A stretch of 64,000 bases of DNA, from assembly GCF_022919215.1 (NCBI RefSeq), contig NZ_CP095046.1, forward strand, positions 3,834,501 to 3,898,500, read 5' to 3'. Below, piece by piece: positions 7,825 to 17,358 of the stretch. Within the stretch, counting starts at the first letter, position 1. Every line of letters begins with the position of its first letter. The notes below the pieces were generated by a model, which was not told the origin of the DNA, made no database searches, and worked only from the letters and a program-made list of their open reading frames with translations. The translations under genes and the position numbers were made by a program. The stretch comes from Hymenobacter cellulosilyticus. GTDB lineage: Bacteria > Bacteroidota > Bacteroidia > Cytophagales > Hymenobacteraceae.

Positions 7825-9648
7825 CTAGTAGCCGTGGCGAGCCCGGCTCTGAATGCGCTTTTCCCAACGCTTACGTTTGGGGGCAATGTGGCCGCGCAGG
7901 TGCTTTTCCATGACCATCACGGCGCAGGGCGCGGCGGCGGTAGCCCCGAAGCCGGCGTTTTCGAGGTAGACGGCCACGGCAATCTTGGGATTGTCGGCCG
8001 GGGCAAAGCCGACGAAGGCCGCGTGGTCGTCGCCCTCGTCGTTTTCTACGGTGCCGGTTTTGCCGGCCACGGTAATGCCCACGTCGGCCAGGCTGGAGGC
8101 ATCGGCGGTGCCGCCGCGCTGCATGACGGCCACCATGCCCGGAATGAGGGCCGCGAAGTTGGCGCTGTCGATAAGGGTGTGGCGCTTCTTGGTGAAGCGG
8201 GGTAGAGGGCCATTTTCGCCAATACCGCGCACCAGGTGGGGCGGGTAGTACCAGCCCCGGTTGGCAATGATGGCGGCCATATTCGCCATTTGCAGGCCCG
8301 TCAGATTGATTTCGCCCTGGCCGATGCTGAGCGAGTAGATGGAGCGGTAGGTCCAGCCCCGGGTGCGGCGGGCCTTGTCGTAGTAGGCCGGGGTGGGCAG
8401 AAAGCCGGGCGCCTCGCGGGGCAAATCGACGCCCAGGACTGAGTCGAGGCCGAAGGAGCGGGCGTAGCGCCGCCACTGGGCCAGGTTGGCATGCCGGGCT
8501 CCGACAGTGTCCTGGGCCAGGGAGTCGGGCACGCAGTCGATGAGGCTCTGCATGACCTGGTAGAAGTAGGGGTTGCAGCTGTACTTGAGGCCCTTAGTGA
8601 GGCTGGTGGCGGGCTTGTGGTGGTGCACGCAGCTGACCAGCGACTGGTCGCAGCGGAAGGCCGAGCCGGGCGTAATGGCGTTCATCTGCAGGGCAATGGC
8701 GGCATTCACGAGCTTAAAGACCGAGCCGGGTGGGTTGGCCAGCATGGCGGGGCGGTTGAGCAGGGGCATATCCTCGTGCTCCAAAAGCTCGGCGCGGATG
8801 CCGGCCTGGTCGGGCGCGGTGAGGGTGGCGGCCGGGTACACGGGAGCCGAGACGTAGGCCAGGATTTCGCCGGTGCGCGGGTCGAGGGCCACGAGGTAGC
8901 CGCGGCGGTTGCCGAGCAGCTTCTCGGCGTAGGCCTGCAGCTTGGTGTCGATGGTCAGGTGCAGGTCCTGGCCCTGCTGGAAGGTGGTGTCCTTGGCCCA
9001 GGTGCCGTGCTGCTGCCCCTTGGCATCGAGCAAGGGGTGGAGGTAGCCGTGGCGGCCGGTGAGCAGGCCGTTGTAGTAGGCCTCGACGCCGCCGTTGCGC
9101 AGGCGGTAAAACCGGCCGCGGCGGTAGCGCTTGGCCTGGCGGAAGAATGCCTGGGCCTCGATGCTGCGGTAGCCCAGCACGGCGGCCCCGGCGGGGGTGG
9201 TGTAGGTGCGGCTGTAGCGTTCGGTAAGGGTGAGCTGGGGCACGGTGGCGCTGCTGTCGCGGCGAATGCGCTCGGCTTCTTTCTTGGTCAGGCGCAGCTG
9301 CACGGCGAGGCCGTAGGCACCGGGATACGGCAGGGCCTCCTGGATGCGGCGGCGCACGGTGGTGGAGTCCCAGCCCAGCAGCTCGCCCAGGGCCAGGGTA
9401 TCGAGGGCGCGGCGGGGAAGCTTGAGCAGGTAGTGCAGGCGGGTGTCGACCAGCACGGAATCGTGACGGTCGAGCAGGCGGCCCCGGATGAGGGAGTCGG
9501 CCACCACGACGCGGCGCGGGGTGTAGACTTCGCCGGTGCTGGGGTCTTTAACGGGGGCGCTGGTGGGCTGGTCGGGGGAAGAGCAGGCGGTGAAGGCCAC
9601 TAGCAGGGCTAGCAGGGCATTTTTCCACCAGGGGGTAGCAGTGCGCAT
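7825..9648 (-). CDS. Penicillin-binding protein 2-type D,D-transpeptidase
   Basis: 607 residues. A short hydrophobic N-terminus ends in a possible lipobox (FTACSS). The PBP dimerisation region (about 45-220) precedes the transpeptidase domain. The three catalytic motifs are present: S309-VF-K312 (nucleophile and general base), S357-C-N359, and K530-T-G. The order and length fit class B PBPs that cross-link peptidoglycan during elongation or division. The protein is somewhat short for PBP2, and there is no mreC/mreD/rodA cluster here, so it may be an accessory copy. The C-terminal tail is Lys/Arg rich. Confidence 0.85.
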   Translation of the reverse strand: MRTATPWWKNALLALLVAFTACSSPDQPTSAPVKDPSTGEVYTPRRVVVADSLIRGRLLDRHDSVLVDTRLHYLLKLPRRALDTLALGELLGWDSTTVRRRIQEALPYPGAYGLAVQLRLTKKEAERIRRDSSATVPQLTLTERYSRTYTTPAGAAVLGYRSIEAQAFFRQAKRYRRGRFYRLRNGGVEAYYNGLLTGRHGYLHPLLDAKGQQHGTWAKDTTFQQGQDLHLTIDTKLQAYAEKLLGNRRGYLVALDPRTGEILAYVSAPVYPAATLTAPDQAGIRAELLEHEDMPLLNRPAMLANPPGSVFKLVNAAIALQMNAITPGSAFRCDQSLVSCVHHHKPATSLTKGLKYSCNPYFYQVMQSLIDCVPDSLAQDTVGARHANLAQWRRYARSFGLDSVLGVDLPREAPGFLPTPAYYDKARRTRGWTYRSIYSLSIGQGEINLTGLQMANMAAIIANRGWYYPPHLVRGIGENGPLPRFTKKRHTLIDSANFAALIPGMVAVMQRGGTADASSLADVGITVAGKTGTVENDEGDDHAAFVGFAPADNPKIAVAVYLENAGFGATAAAPCAVMVMEKHLRGHIAPKRKRWEKRIQSRARHGY

Positions 9649-9791
9649 GGGGTAAAGCTAGGCAATTGCCGGGCTTTGGGGCGGGGCTTTTCGCCGAACG
9701 GGGCTGCTGGCCGATTGAAACAGCCCGAAAGGCCTTTTCGCACGGTGCTTCACGTACCGAAAAGAAGGAAACGGAATTTGGGGCCGGCAGT

Positions 9792-10244
9792 CTACTGCAC
9801 GACTATGTTGGTGGCCTGGCGGGCGGTGAGGCGCCAGGCACCGCCTTGACGCACCCAGACGTCGGTGTAGCGGCGGGTGACGGTTTTGCCCGCGTGGGTG
9901 GTTTTCTTTTCGGGGGTCACGATTTCTCGGCCCATAGCTACGGCCACGTCGCCGGTGATAGTAATTTTCTCGATGACCCGCTCGAAGGTAGTGTAGTCGA
10001 TTTTGCCGCTGCGCAGAAAGCCCAGTATTTGGGGGCGGGTCACGATTTGGTTGTCGGGGTTGTTGACTACGAATTCCGGGGCCCAGAGCTTCTTGAGGGC
10101 GGTGGTGTCGCCGCGGAGCACGGCCTGGCGCTCCTGCTGCTCGAGTTGGGTAATGGTGGCCGGGGTAGCTTGCTGGGCCTGTGCCTCGCCGGCCGGGCCC
10201 AGAACGAGGGTGAGAAGAACGAGGGAGACGGATGGGAGATGCAT
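9792..10244 (-). CDS. Secreted NTF2-like (DUF4440) protein
   Basis: 150 residues with a signal peptide (MHLPSVSLVLLTLVLGP to AQAQQ). The mature part has the DUF4440/SnoaL-like pattern: an N-terminal helix (ITQLEQQERQAVLRGDTTALKKLW), APEFVVNNP, then strands TGDVAVAMGRE, RRYTDVWVRQGGAWRLTARQ. This cone-like fold serves varied enzymes and binding proteins, so the fold alone does not give a function. The gene at 53840-54280 encodes another NTF2-like protein. Confidence 0.75.
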   Translation of the reverse strand: MHLPSVSLVLLTLVLGPAGEAQAQQATPATITQLEQQERQAVLRGDTTALKKLWAPEFVVNNPDNQIVTRPQILGFLRSGKIDYTTFERVIEKITITGDVAVAMGREIVTPEKKTTHAGKTVTRRYTDVWVRQGGAWRLTARQATNIVVQ

Positions 10245-10556
10245 GGGACAGGTAGGTAAAGATTGAATATTACTAAATATATAAAAATGTGGATATAAAT
10301 AGAGCGAGCGGAGCGGAGTAAAAAATGGGAAGGATGTAAGCGGTATCCAGGAAAACGCAAAAACGGCCTACTCGAGAAAAGGGGCCGTTTTTTGCGTTTT
10401 TGAGGAATATTAATGATGGCTATCATGCGGCCGTTACAGGCGATGTTTACTGTCTAGGTAATTGGCATGCGCCTATATGACGACTTACTTACAGTATAGT
10501 AATGATAAAATTCAGTGTTGGCACTGATTTGTTAAAGATCAAATGTCCAGTATTTA
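10245..10556. other. Intergenic region, AT-rich boundary
   Basis: About 310 bp between the DUF4440 gene and the AT-rich membrane-protein gene. It holds the terminator at 10352-10400; beyond that the composition turns strongly AT-rich. No clear TAnnTTTG promoter element was seen before 10557. Confidence 0.5.
10352..10400. terminator. Intrinsic terminator with long stem
   Basis: An inverted repeat of about 17 bp pairs 10352-10368 with 10383-10400 (AAAACGCAAAAACGGCC and its complement, one extra T), with A- and T-rich flanks on both sides, so it could act bidirectionally. Confidence 0.65.
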
Positions 10557-11696
10557 ATGATTGAATTTACGATCATCATAATATTCATGCAACCGGTGAT
10601 GGAACAGCAAGCTGCAAAAGGGTGGTTGAAGAATTTCAATGAGAAATTAGTGCTTATAACTAGTGTAGTTTCTACTCTTGCTACAATCGTAACTCAGGTT
10701 GTAAAAACATATAAAACAGGATTTAATGATGTTGGTATATTGATAGCTATTGATATCGTAAATCTTTTAATATTAGTGTATTTCTATCTGAAAATACAAC
10801 CTGAGAAATTCATATGCCGATCTGAGTTGGAAAGAGAAAAGTTGGCAGAGATACTTCATATTTCTAAAAGTAAAGTTGATTTTAACATTGAGAGAGTTAA
10901 CACTTTGGTTTCCCAAATTTGTTTCTCGATTGGCTTTTTTATAATATTTCTATCGTTCTTTTATCTTATACAAATTATTAAAGACTATAAAGATTTATGG
11001 GCAAACGTTGAGAGTGTTTTAAGTAATGCTGATTCTATTGAAGATTTATTTGACTCAAGTTCAAGGGGAGCTATTTATTTTATAGTAATAGAATTCTTTG
11101 AGAATTTTTTTAATATGATTAGCGCTGCGTTTGTTTATATATGTTTCAAAGTATTATATGATACAACCCTTGATGAAGAAAATCATCCTGTAATAAGCTA
11201 TCATGGTACAGTGCTTTTGCTTTCTTTTTATTTCATTGCATATATATGGGTTATATTCAATGGTATCCCAGGATTGAATCTTAAATATTCATCACATATA
11301 TTTAGGCTGTTGTGTGGTGTTTATAATGGCTTTGCAATGAGTTTGTTGTTTGGTAGGTTAACATCCATGGAATATTTCTTTAAATCAGACAAGCCGTTGA
11401 TTAAGCAAAGCTTTATTAAGAGGTTTTATTATTATGGTGTTGTTTTTGTTCTTCCGTTGTATATATTAGCTCAGCCTATGTATGGAGTTTTTTATGCAAC
11501 CGAATTTGGTAGCAATGTCGTATTCAAGTCATTGGTATTTACAATATGTTTTATTGGGAAGGCATTCTTCTTAGTCTTGCTACTTACTTATATTCGCAAT
11601 AGATGGCTTCATGCCTATCTGCACAATGTCTTAGCGAATCAGTCTTTACCTAGAGGCATTTCTAATGATTTTGATGAAATAGTTGACTTGGATTAA
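10557..11696 (+). CDS. AT-rich orphan polytopic membrane protein
   Basis: 379 residues, with seven or eight probable membrane segments (for example LVLITSVVSTLATIV, IGFFIIFLSFFYLIQII, IYFIVIEFFENFFNMISAAF, VLLLSFYFIAYIWVIF, YYGVVFVLPLYILAQ, VFTICFIGKAFFLVLLLTYI). Alternative starts exist at residues 11 and 15 (MQPVMEQQ, MEQQ), and the start is not settled. Base and codon use is very AT-rich and unlike every neighbour, which points to recent horizontal acquisition. It is the only plus-strand gene in this stretch, with terminators on both sides. No family recognised. Confidence 0.75.
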   Translation: MIEFTIIIIFMQPVMEQQAAKGWLKNFNEKLVLITSVVSTLATIVTQVVKTYKTGFNDVGILIAIDIVNLLILVYFYLKIQPEKFICRSELEREKLAEILHISKSKVDFNIERVNTLVSQICFSIGFFIIFLSFFYLIQIIKDYKDLWANVESVLSNADSIEDLFDSSSRGAIYFIVIEFFENFFNMISAAFVYICFKVLYDTTLDEENHPVISYHGTVLLLSFYFIAYIWVIFNGIPGLNLKYSSHIFRLLCGVYNGFAMSLLFGRLTSMEYFFKSDKPLIKQSFIKRFYYYGVVFVLPLYILAQPMYGVFYATEFGSNVVFKSLVFTICFIGKAFFLVLLLTYIRNRWLHAYLHNVLANQSLPRGISNDFDEIVDLD

Positions 11697-11708
11697 ATAT
11701 TTAATGGT

Positions 11709-11755
11709 AACCTAAAGAGGGCGCTACTCTGACAAGGTAGCGCCCTCTTTAGGTT
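11709..11755. terminator. Bidirectional terminator, duplicate of the icmF terminator
   Basis: Perfect 19-bp stem (11709-11727 with 11737-11755) around a 9-base loop. The core GGGCGCTAC/GTAGCGCCC is shared with the icmF terminator at 13748-13782, and both precede an icmF 3' end on the minus strand. Confidence 0.85.
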
Positions 11756-11769
11756 AGTGAGAAGATGAG

Positions 11770-11956
11770 TCACATATTCCCGCGGTACTGTCCACCGACT
11801 TCGAACAGCGCATTCGTAATCTGCCCCAAGGAGCAGTACTTCACGGTTTCCATCAGCTCGGCGAAGAGGTTGTCGTTCTGGATAGCGACTTGCTGAATCT
11901 GCTTGAGGCGGGTTTCGGTCTGGGCGGCGTGGCGGTTGTGCAGGATGTTGAGCAAA
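11770..11956 (-). pseudogene. Remnant copy of the icmF 3' end
   Basis: The last 60 or so codons of icmF are repeated here, including the phrases [17 protein letters not shown] and [16 protein letters not shown] and a stop codon. By hand alignment the DNA is roughly 85% identical to 13804-13990, and homology ends near 11956, upstream of which the frame continues into unrelated sequence. The copy has its own version of the icmF terminator just downstream. It cannot encode a working mutase. The divergence suggests it came with a segment from a related strain rather than from a very recent tandem duplication. Confidence 0.85.
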
Positions 11957-12004
11957 ATAATACCCTTTTTGACATACATCCTTCGGTAAGTAGCATCAAA
12001 CTGA

Positions 12005-12433
12005 CTACCGCTTTCGGGTAAGCCGATACCCGGAGTAAGCATACTTGCCACTGCCGAGCTGGTCAGAGGTGTTGAGGTAGGTAATCCAGTAGTCCTGGCC
12101 GCTCTCGTAGCGCCAGGGGCCGGTTTCTTTGACCGAGGTGCTGTCCCGTATTACGAAGCGGTTATTTTCTTTAAGCTCTAGGGTGCAGGGGCGGCACTGG
12201 GGGTAGGCGGTCAGGTAATACAGGCCCACCTGGCTTAGGTCGGCCTCCCGCTGAGTTTGGTGCATTCGTACTCCGAGCCAGATAACCAGGGGTACCAGTA
12301 TCAGGAGTTGAATTAAGCCCCGGCGTTTCGCACGGGTATTCTTCGCTTTGCTTAGTAGGAAGGCCGATCTGATTATAAGCAGAAAGGGAAGTGAGTAAAT
12401 AAGAAAGTTTAGGAGCAGGGCGAAGTTGACCAT
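12005..12433 (-). CDS. Hypothetical membrane protein with CxxC beta domain
   Basis: 142 residues. Two hydrophobic segments (FALLLNFLIYSLPFLLIIRSAF and GLIQLLILVPLVIWLGV) are joined by a short basic loop. The C-terminal domain begins LYYLTAYPQCRPCTLELKEN, with a Cys-x2-Cys pair, and continues with FVIRD and WRYESGQDYWITYL strands. No family recognised; the layout resembles the gene at 6612-7184. It is the last gene of a three-gene cassette lying between two copies of the icmF tail. Confidence 0.65.
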   Translation of the reverse strand: MVNFALLLNFLIYSLPFLLIIRSAFLLSKAKNTRAKRRGLIQLLILVPLVIWLGVRMHQTQREADLSQVGLYYLTAYPQCRPCTLELKENNRFVIRDSTSVKETGPWRYESGQDYWITYLNTSDQLGSGKYAYSGYRLTRKR

Positions 12434-12452
12434 GGGCTAGTACGGAATAGAG

Positions 12453-12800
12453 CTAATGGTCAAAACCCGTGAGGGCCCACTGATAGTAGGCTAGGCATAC
12501 GACGCTTATGGTGAGCACCGAGAGTGTTCGGCGGGAAGCGAGCAGCCACTGACTGTCTCGGCGCAAGAATGAGGCGAGGAGCAAGCCTAGTCCGAGCCCG
12601 GCCAAGATGAAGGCAATGCAGCTGCCTTGGAGGTACTGCCACTTCCAGTGGGGCTGGGTCGTGTCCAAGTGGTTAGGGGCAATATAGGCATCCGGGTCAC
12701 CCAGGAAGTCGACGGCATCAGCTGGTAATAATAGTAGTAGAGATAAGTAAAATAGGGCAGTGAGCGGCGCTAGAACTCGGTCTATAATTTTTAGCAGCAT
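12453..12800 (-). CDS. Hypothetical three-TM membrane protein
   Basis: 115 residues: a first membrane segment (PLTALFYLSLLLLLPADAV), a short extracytoplasmic loop with Trp and His residues (TTQPHWKWQYLQGSC), then two more segments (IAFILAGLGLGLLLASFL and LSVLTISVVCLAYYQWAL). No family recognised. It is 19 bp upstream of the 12005-12433 gene and probably co-transcribed with it. Confidence 0.6.
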   Translation of the reverse strand: MLLKIIDRVLAPLTALFYLSLLLLLPADAVDFLGDPDAYIAPNHLDTTQPHWKWQYLQGSCIAFILAGLGLGLLLASFLRRDSQWLLASRRTLSVLTISVVCLAYYQWALTGFDH

Positions 12801-12858
12801 GAGGAATAGTGAAGTGTACTACTAGTGTGCTTAGGCTTGTGCCGGTATAGAATAAGTA

Positions 12859-13734
12859 TTACCGGCAATACCGCTTCTGCAAAGCTGTGGCTTCTTCGAC
12901 GCCATAGGTCGCAGCTTTAGCCAAGTCAACACAGCCAATAGCTGGCTGATTGCGCCTTTCGATAAAGTGCATTGCTTTGGACAAGTGGCCATAGCCAATT
13001 TCCTCGCGCAGCCTGCGTATGCTGTCCTGCTGCATCCAGTCACGTTGATTTGTTTTCTCAATCCGGGCCAACTGGCTCTGCAACTCAGCCAGGCGTAAGT
13101 CACTTGTTTCCGCAAAGCGTTGGTCATCCTCCATCATGGCGTAGGTATCGGCTAACTCGCTATACACTTTAGTGCGGTCGTGGTATAGCTTCAATGCCTG
13201 CTGGGAATCACGCTCGGCTGCGGAGTAATTTTTTAAGAGCGAATAGAGAAGTGCGCGTCGGCGATAATAATAGCCGACTTGGCCATTTAAGGCAATGGCT
13301 TTCGATAAGGATGCCTCGGCTTGGGTATAGTCTTGTTGTAGGCTGGATAGCCATAGCCACCCCAAGTCTAGGTTTGGATGGGTTTGCAGTAATGCTTTTA
13401 GTTGATCTATTCGAATAGCCTTATCCGGCGTTGAACCAGTGCTAACAGCAATGAGAGTTGTTTCCGTTAATGTGTTTAATAGATCAGGCGATTCGCTTAA
13501 CGTCAGGGCTGCTTCCTCCAAAGGCTTTGCTTCGCTTACTTCGGATTTATCAACGTAATGAAAGCGGCGAACAGGGGAATGTTCTAAGGTTTGCTTTAGA
13601 ACTGGCGATAATGCTGCCAACTGCTCCGTTATTCTTACCAAGGCGGCTTCTTTGGTAATTGGTGTAGTCGAAGGGGAAGGTGATGAACAGGCGGAGAATA
13701 GCAGAGCCATGAATAGTAGGCGGTAAGGTTTCAT
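12859..13734 (-). CDS. TPR-like lipoprotein of unknown function
   Basis: 291 residues. The N-terminus MKPYRLLFMALLFSACSS is a lipoprotein signal with a lipobox. The middle (about 105-215) has helical tetratricopeptide-like repeats, including LGWLWLSSLQQDYTQAEASL, YYYRRALLYSLL-type and AERDSQQALKLYHDRTKVYSELADTY. The C-terminus has a possible disulfide pair (AIGCVDLAK and KRYCR). It is the first gene of the cassette between the two icmF tails. It may scaffold other envelope proteins, but that is inferred only from the repeats. Confidence 0.7.
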   Translation of the reverse strand: MKPYRLLFMALLFSACSSPSPSTTPITKEAALVRITEQLAALSPVLKQTLEHSPVRRFHYVDKSEVSEAKPLEEAALTLSESPDLLNTLTETTLIAVSTGSTPDKAIRIDQLKALLQTHPNLDLGWLWLSSLQQDYTQAEASLSKAIALNGQVGYYYRRRALLYSLLKNYSAAERDSQQALKLYHDRTKVYSELADTYAMMEDDQRFAETSDLRLAELQSQLARIEKTNQRDWMQQDSIRRLREEIGYGHLSKAMHFIERRNQPAIGCVDLAKAATYGVEEATALQKRYCR

Positions 13735-13747
13735 AATGAATTCATCA

Positions 13748-13782
13748 AAAAGGGCGCTACCTCAGCAAGGTAGCGCCCTTTT
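13748..13782. terminator. icmF terminator
   Basis: Stem of 15 bp (13748-13762 with 13768-13782) around CAGCA, with A- and T-runs on either side. It lies 22 bp past the icmF stop and 14 bp before the 12859-13734 start; the loop-proximal sequence matches the copy at 11709-11755. Confidence 0.85.
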
Positions 13783-13803
13783 GAACTTAGTCCGACAGAG
13801 AAA

Positions 13804-16800
13804 TTACATATTCCGGCGGTACTGCCCGCCAACCTCGAACAGCGCATTCGTAATCTGCCCCAGGGAGCAGTATTTCACCGTTTCCATAAGCTCGGCGAAG
13901 AGGTTGCCGTTAGCAATGGCGACTTGCTGCAGTTGCTTAAGGCGGGCTTCGGTCTGGTCGGCGTTGCGGGTGTGCAGGTTTTGCAGCATCTCAATCTGGT
14001 ACTGCTTTTCCTCCTCGGTGGCCCGGATAACCTCGGCGGGTACCACCGTGGGCGAGCCTTTGGAGGAGAGGAAGGTATTCACGCCGATGATGGGATACTC
14101 GCCCGTGTGCTTGAGCATCTCGTAGTGCATGCTTTCCTCCTGAATCTTGCCGCGCTGGTACATGGTTTCCATGGCGCCCAGCACGCCGCCCCGCTCGGTG
14201 ATGCGGTCAAACTCCATGAGCACGGCCTCTTCCACCAGATCGGTGAGCTCCTCGATGATAAAGGAACCCTGGAGCGGGTTTTCGTTTTTGGCCAGGCCCA
14301 GCTCCCGGTTGATGATGAGCTGAATGGCCATGGCCCGGCGCACCGATTCCTCGGTGGGCGTGGTGATGGCCTCGTCGTAGGCGTTGGTGTGCAGCGAGTT
14401 GCAGTTGTCGTAGATGGCGTAGAGGGCCTGCAGGGTGGTGCGGATATCGTTGAAGTCGATTTCCTGGGCGTGCAGGCTCCGGCCGCTGGTCTGGATATGG
14501 TACTTGAGCATCTGGCTCCGGGCGTCGGCGCCGTACTTGAGCTTCATGGCCTTGGCCCAGATGCGGCGCGCCACGCGGCCAATGACGGCGTACTCAGGGT
14601 CAATACCGTTGGAGAAGAAGAACGAGAGGTTGGGCGCGAAGTCGTTCACGCTCATGCCCCGGCTCACGTAGTACTCCACGAAGGTGAAGCCGTTGGAGAG
14701 GGTCAGGGCCAGCTGGGTGAGGGGGTTGGCACCAGCTTCGGCAATGTGGTAGCCCGAAATGGACACCGAGTAGAAGTTGCGGACCTTCTCCTTGATAAAG
14801 TACTCCTGCACGTCGCCCATCAGGCGCAGGGCAAACTCGGTGGAGAAGATGCAGGTGTTCTGGGCCTGGTCTTCCTTCAGGATGTCGGCCTGCACGGTGC
14901 CGCGCACCTGGCTGAGGGTGCGTTTCTTGATGGTTTCGTACACGTCGGCGGGCAGCACCTGGTCGCCGGTGACGCCGAGCAGCATCAGGCCCAGGCCGTC
15001 GTTGCCCTGGGGTAGCTCGCCCTGGTAGCGGGGGCGCTCCAGGCCTTTGTCGGCGTAGATCTGGTTTATCTTGGCTTCGACTTCGGCTTCCAGGCCCTGC
15101 TCTTTAATATAGAGCTCACACTGCTGGTCGATGGCGGCGTTCATGAAGAAGGCGGCCAGCTGGGCGGCGGGGCCGTTGATGGTCATCGACACCGAGGTGC
15201 TGGGGTTGGCCAGGTTGAAGCCCGAGTAAAGCTTCTTGGCGTCATCGAGGCAGGCGATACTCACGCCGGCGTTGCCGATTTTGCCGTAGATGTCGGGCCG
15301 CAGGTCGGGGTCCTCGCCGTAGAGCGTCACCGAGTCGAAGGCTGTGGAGAGGCGCTTGGCGGGCAAGCCCATGCTCACGTAGTGGAAGCGGCGGTTGGTG
15401 CGCTCGGGGCCGCCTTCGCCGGCAAACATGCGGGTCGGGTCTTCGCCTTCGCGCTTGAAGGGAAACACGCCGGCGGTGTAGGGAAACTCGCCGGGCACGT
15501 TTTCCTGGAGCTGCCAGCGCAGCAAATCACCCCAGGCCGTGTAGCGCGGCAGGCTGACTTTGGGAATCTGCTGGTTGGAGAGGCTGGTGGTGTGGGTCTG
15601 GATGCGGATTTCCTTGTCGCGCACCTTGAAGACGAACTCCGGGGCCTTGTAGGCGGCTACTTTTTGCGGCCAGGTTTCCAGGAGTTTCCAGTTCTGCCCG
15701 TCCAGCCGGAGTTTGACCTCCTCGAAGGTCCTCTCCAGGCCGGCCACGAGGCTTCCGGATTCGGATTCGTGGCCGCCGTTCCCGCTGCCAGGTCCTGCAG
15801 CGGCGTTTCCGACACTTTGGACGGCTCCGATGGCTTGCTTGATTCCGTAGAGCTGCTGAGCGGTGTCAGCTTGTTTGAGAACCCACTGGTCATATTGGCG
15901 GTTGGTTTCGGCGATTTCAGACAAATACCGCGTGCGGTGCGGCGGAATGATATAGATTTTCTCGGAGTCTTCCTTGGTGGTCGCCAATTGGGACGCAAAC
16001 GGCACGCCCGTTTTGGTCTCAATCATGCTCAGGATGGCCCGGTAGAGGCGGTTCATGCCCGGGTCGTTGAATTGCGAGGCGATGGTGCCGAACACGGGCA
16101 TCTCGTCCAGGGGCTGGTCCCAGTAGCCGTGGTTGCGCTGGTACTGCTTGCGCACGTCGCGCAGGGCGTCGAGGGCGCCGCGCTTGTCGAACTTGTTGAG
16201 GGCAATGACGTCGGCGAAGTCGAGCATGTCGATTTTCTCCAGCTGGGTGGCGGCCCCGTACTCGGGCGTCATCACGTAGAGGCTAGCATCGGAGTGCTCG
16301 ATGATTTCGGTGTCGGATTGCCCGATGCCGGAGGTTTCGAGGATGATCAGGTCGAACTCGGCGGCCCGTACCACGTCGACGGCGTCCTGCACGTACTTGC
16401 TCAGGGCCAGGTTGCTCTGGCGGGTAGCCAGGCTGCGCATGTAGACCCGGGGCGAGTTGATGGAGTTCATCCGGATCCGGTCGCCGAGCAGAGCGCCGCC
16501 GGTTTTGCGCTTCGAGGGGTCCACGGAGATGATGGCAATGGTCTTCTCGGGGAAGTCCATCAGGAAGCGGCGCACCAGCTCATCCACCAGGCTCGACTTA
16601 CCGGCGCCGCCGGTGCCGGTGATGCCCAGAATCGGGGTTTTGGTCACGGAAGAGTCGAGGCGCTGGTCGGAGCCGCCTTCGGCTTTTTGGAAATCGGCAA
16701 TCAGCTGGTCTTTCACCCGGGCAAACTCGTCGGGGAAGTTTTCGGCGGCCGAAATCAGGCGGCCGATGCTGCGGGCGTCTTTCTCTTTTACGTGGGTTAC

Positions 16801-17268
16801 TTCGCCATTCAGATTCTGGCCGGTGGGGAAGTCGCAGCGCTGGAGCAAATCGTTGATCATGCCCTGCAGGCCCATGGCGCGGCCGGCGTCGGGGGAGTAG
16901 ATTTGTTCGATGCCGTAGGCGTGCAGGTCCTCGATTTCGGTGGGCAGAATCACGCCGCCGCCGCCGCCGAAGAGGCGGATATGGCCCGCGCCGCGCTCCT
17001 TGAGCAGGTCGTGCATGTACTTGAAGTACTCGTTGTGGCCGCCCTGGTAGGAGGTGATGGCAATGGCCTGGGCATCTTCCTGGATGGCGCAGTCCACGAT
17101 TTCCTGCACCGAGCGGTTGTGGCCCAGGTGGATGACTTCGGCGCCGCTGCTCTGAATGATGCGGCGCATGATGTTGATGGCCGCGTCGTGGCCGTCGAAG
17201 AGGGCGGCGGCGGTGACGATGCGGATGTGGTTTTTCGGCTTATAGGGAGCTGCGGGAGCTACTGACAT
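13804..17268 (-). CDS. icmF: Fused isobutyryl-CoA mutase (B12-dependent)
   Basis: 1154 residues in the IcmF order. The N-terminal cobalamin-binding domain has D25-G-H27, SYQGG and FGGGGG. A MeaI-type G-protein chaperone domain follows, with Walker A GTGGAGKS (K224), ETSGIGQ and NKFDK. Then comes the substrate-binding/TIM-barrel mutase domain. At the two positions that set specificity it has F615 (methylmalonyl-CoA mutase has Tyr in the equivalent TMYAG) and Q803 (Arg in MVRNT), the IcmF pattern. It should interconvert isobutyryl-CoA and n-butyryl-CoA, with GTPase-controlled cofactor loading. A TACCTTCG element at 17301-17308 resembles a -7 box. Confidence 0.93.
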   Translation of the reverse strand: MSVAPAAPYKPKNHIRIVTAAALFDGHDAAINIMRRIIQSSGAEVIHLGHNRSVQEIVDCAIQEDAQAIAITSYQGGHNEYFKYMHDLLKERGAGHIRLFGGGGGVILPTEIEDLHAYGIEQIYSPDAGRAMGLQGMINDLLQRCDFPTGQNLNGEVTHVKEKDARSIGRLISAAENFPDEFARVKDQLIADFQKAEGGSDQRLDSSVTKTPILGITGTGGAGKSSLVDELVRRFLMDFPEKTIAIISVDPSKRKTGGALLGDRIRMNSINSPRVYMRSLATRQSNLALSKYVQDAVDVVRAAEFDLIILETSGIGQSDTEIIEHSDASLYVMTPEYGAATQLEKIDMLDFADVIALNKFDKRGALDALRDVRKQYQRNHGYWDQPLDEMPVFGTIASQFNDPGMNRLYRAILSMIETKTGVPFASQLATTKEDSEKIYIIPPHRTRYLSEIAETNRQYDQWVLKQADTAQQLYGIKQAIGAVQSVGNAAAGPGSGNGGHESESGSLVAGLERTFEEVKLRLDGQNWKLLETWPQKVAAYKAPEFVFKVRDKEIRIQTHTTSLSNQQIPKVSLPRYTAWGDLLRWQLQENVPGEFPYTAGVFPFKREGEDPTRMFAGEGGPERTNRRFHYVSMGLPAKRLSTAFDSVTLYGEDPDLRPDIYGKIGNAGVSIACLDDAKKLYSGFNLANPSTSVSMTINGPAAQLAAFFMNAAIDQQCELYIKEQGLEAEVEAKINQIYADKGLERPRYQGELPQGNDGLGLMLLGVTGDQVLPADVYETIKKRTLSQVRGTVQADILKEDQAQNTCIFSTEFALRLMGDVQEYFIKEKVRNFYSVSISGYHIAEAGANPLTQLALTLSNGFTFVEYYVSRGMSVNDFAPNLSFFFSNGIDPEYAVIGRVARRIWAKAMKLKYGADARSQMLKYHIQTSGRSLHAQEIDFNDIRTTLQALYAIYDNCNSLHTNAYDEAITTPTEESVRRAMAIQLIINRELGLAKNENPLQGSFIIEELTDLVEEAVLMEFDRITERGGVLGAMETMYQRGKIQEESMHYEMLKHTGEYPIIGVNTFLSSKGSPTVVPAEVIRATEEEKQYQIEMLQNLHTRNADQTEARLKQLQQVAIANGNLFAELMETVKYCSLGQITNALFEVGGQYRRNM

Positions 17269-17310
17269 AGCGCGGGGGAATGGGGTGGAATTTGGGTAGG
17301 CGAAGGTACG

Positions 17311-17345
17311 AAAAAAGCCCCGGCGGTGGGAGCTAGGGCTTTTTG
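17311..17345. terminator. Terminator-like hairpin, copy 1 of a 19-bp direct repeat
   Basis: AAAAAAGCCC pairs with GGGCTTTTT around a 15-base loop. Positions 17315-17333 are identical to 17709-17727, which carries the same hairpin on the other side of the small gene 17359-17622. Confidence 0.65.
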
Positions 17346-17358
17346 TGACTTACGTACG

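Noticed and set aside
8491..9603. Plus-strand open frame opposite the PBP2-type gene
   Set aside because: Gly/Val/Gln/His-rich antisense frame with no domain; the PBP frame has all catalytic motifs.
10557..11696. The AT-rich gene as a known phage-defence effector
   Set aside because: Only membrane segments are visible, with no nuclease, NTPase or TIR motif, and no partner gene.
11957..12051. Upstream part of the icmF-tail frame as a gene start
   Set aside because: Homology to icmF stops near 11956; the rest is unrelated sequence overlapping the 12005-12433 gene.
15382..17265. Long plus-strand open frame opposite icmF
   Set aside because: It mirrors icmF codons, is rich in Gly/Val/Ala/His as antisense frames in GC-rich genes are, and has no recognisable motif.
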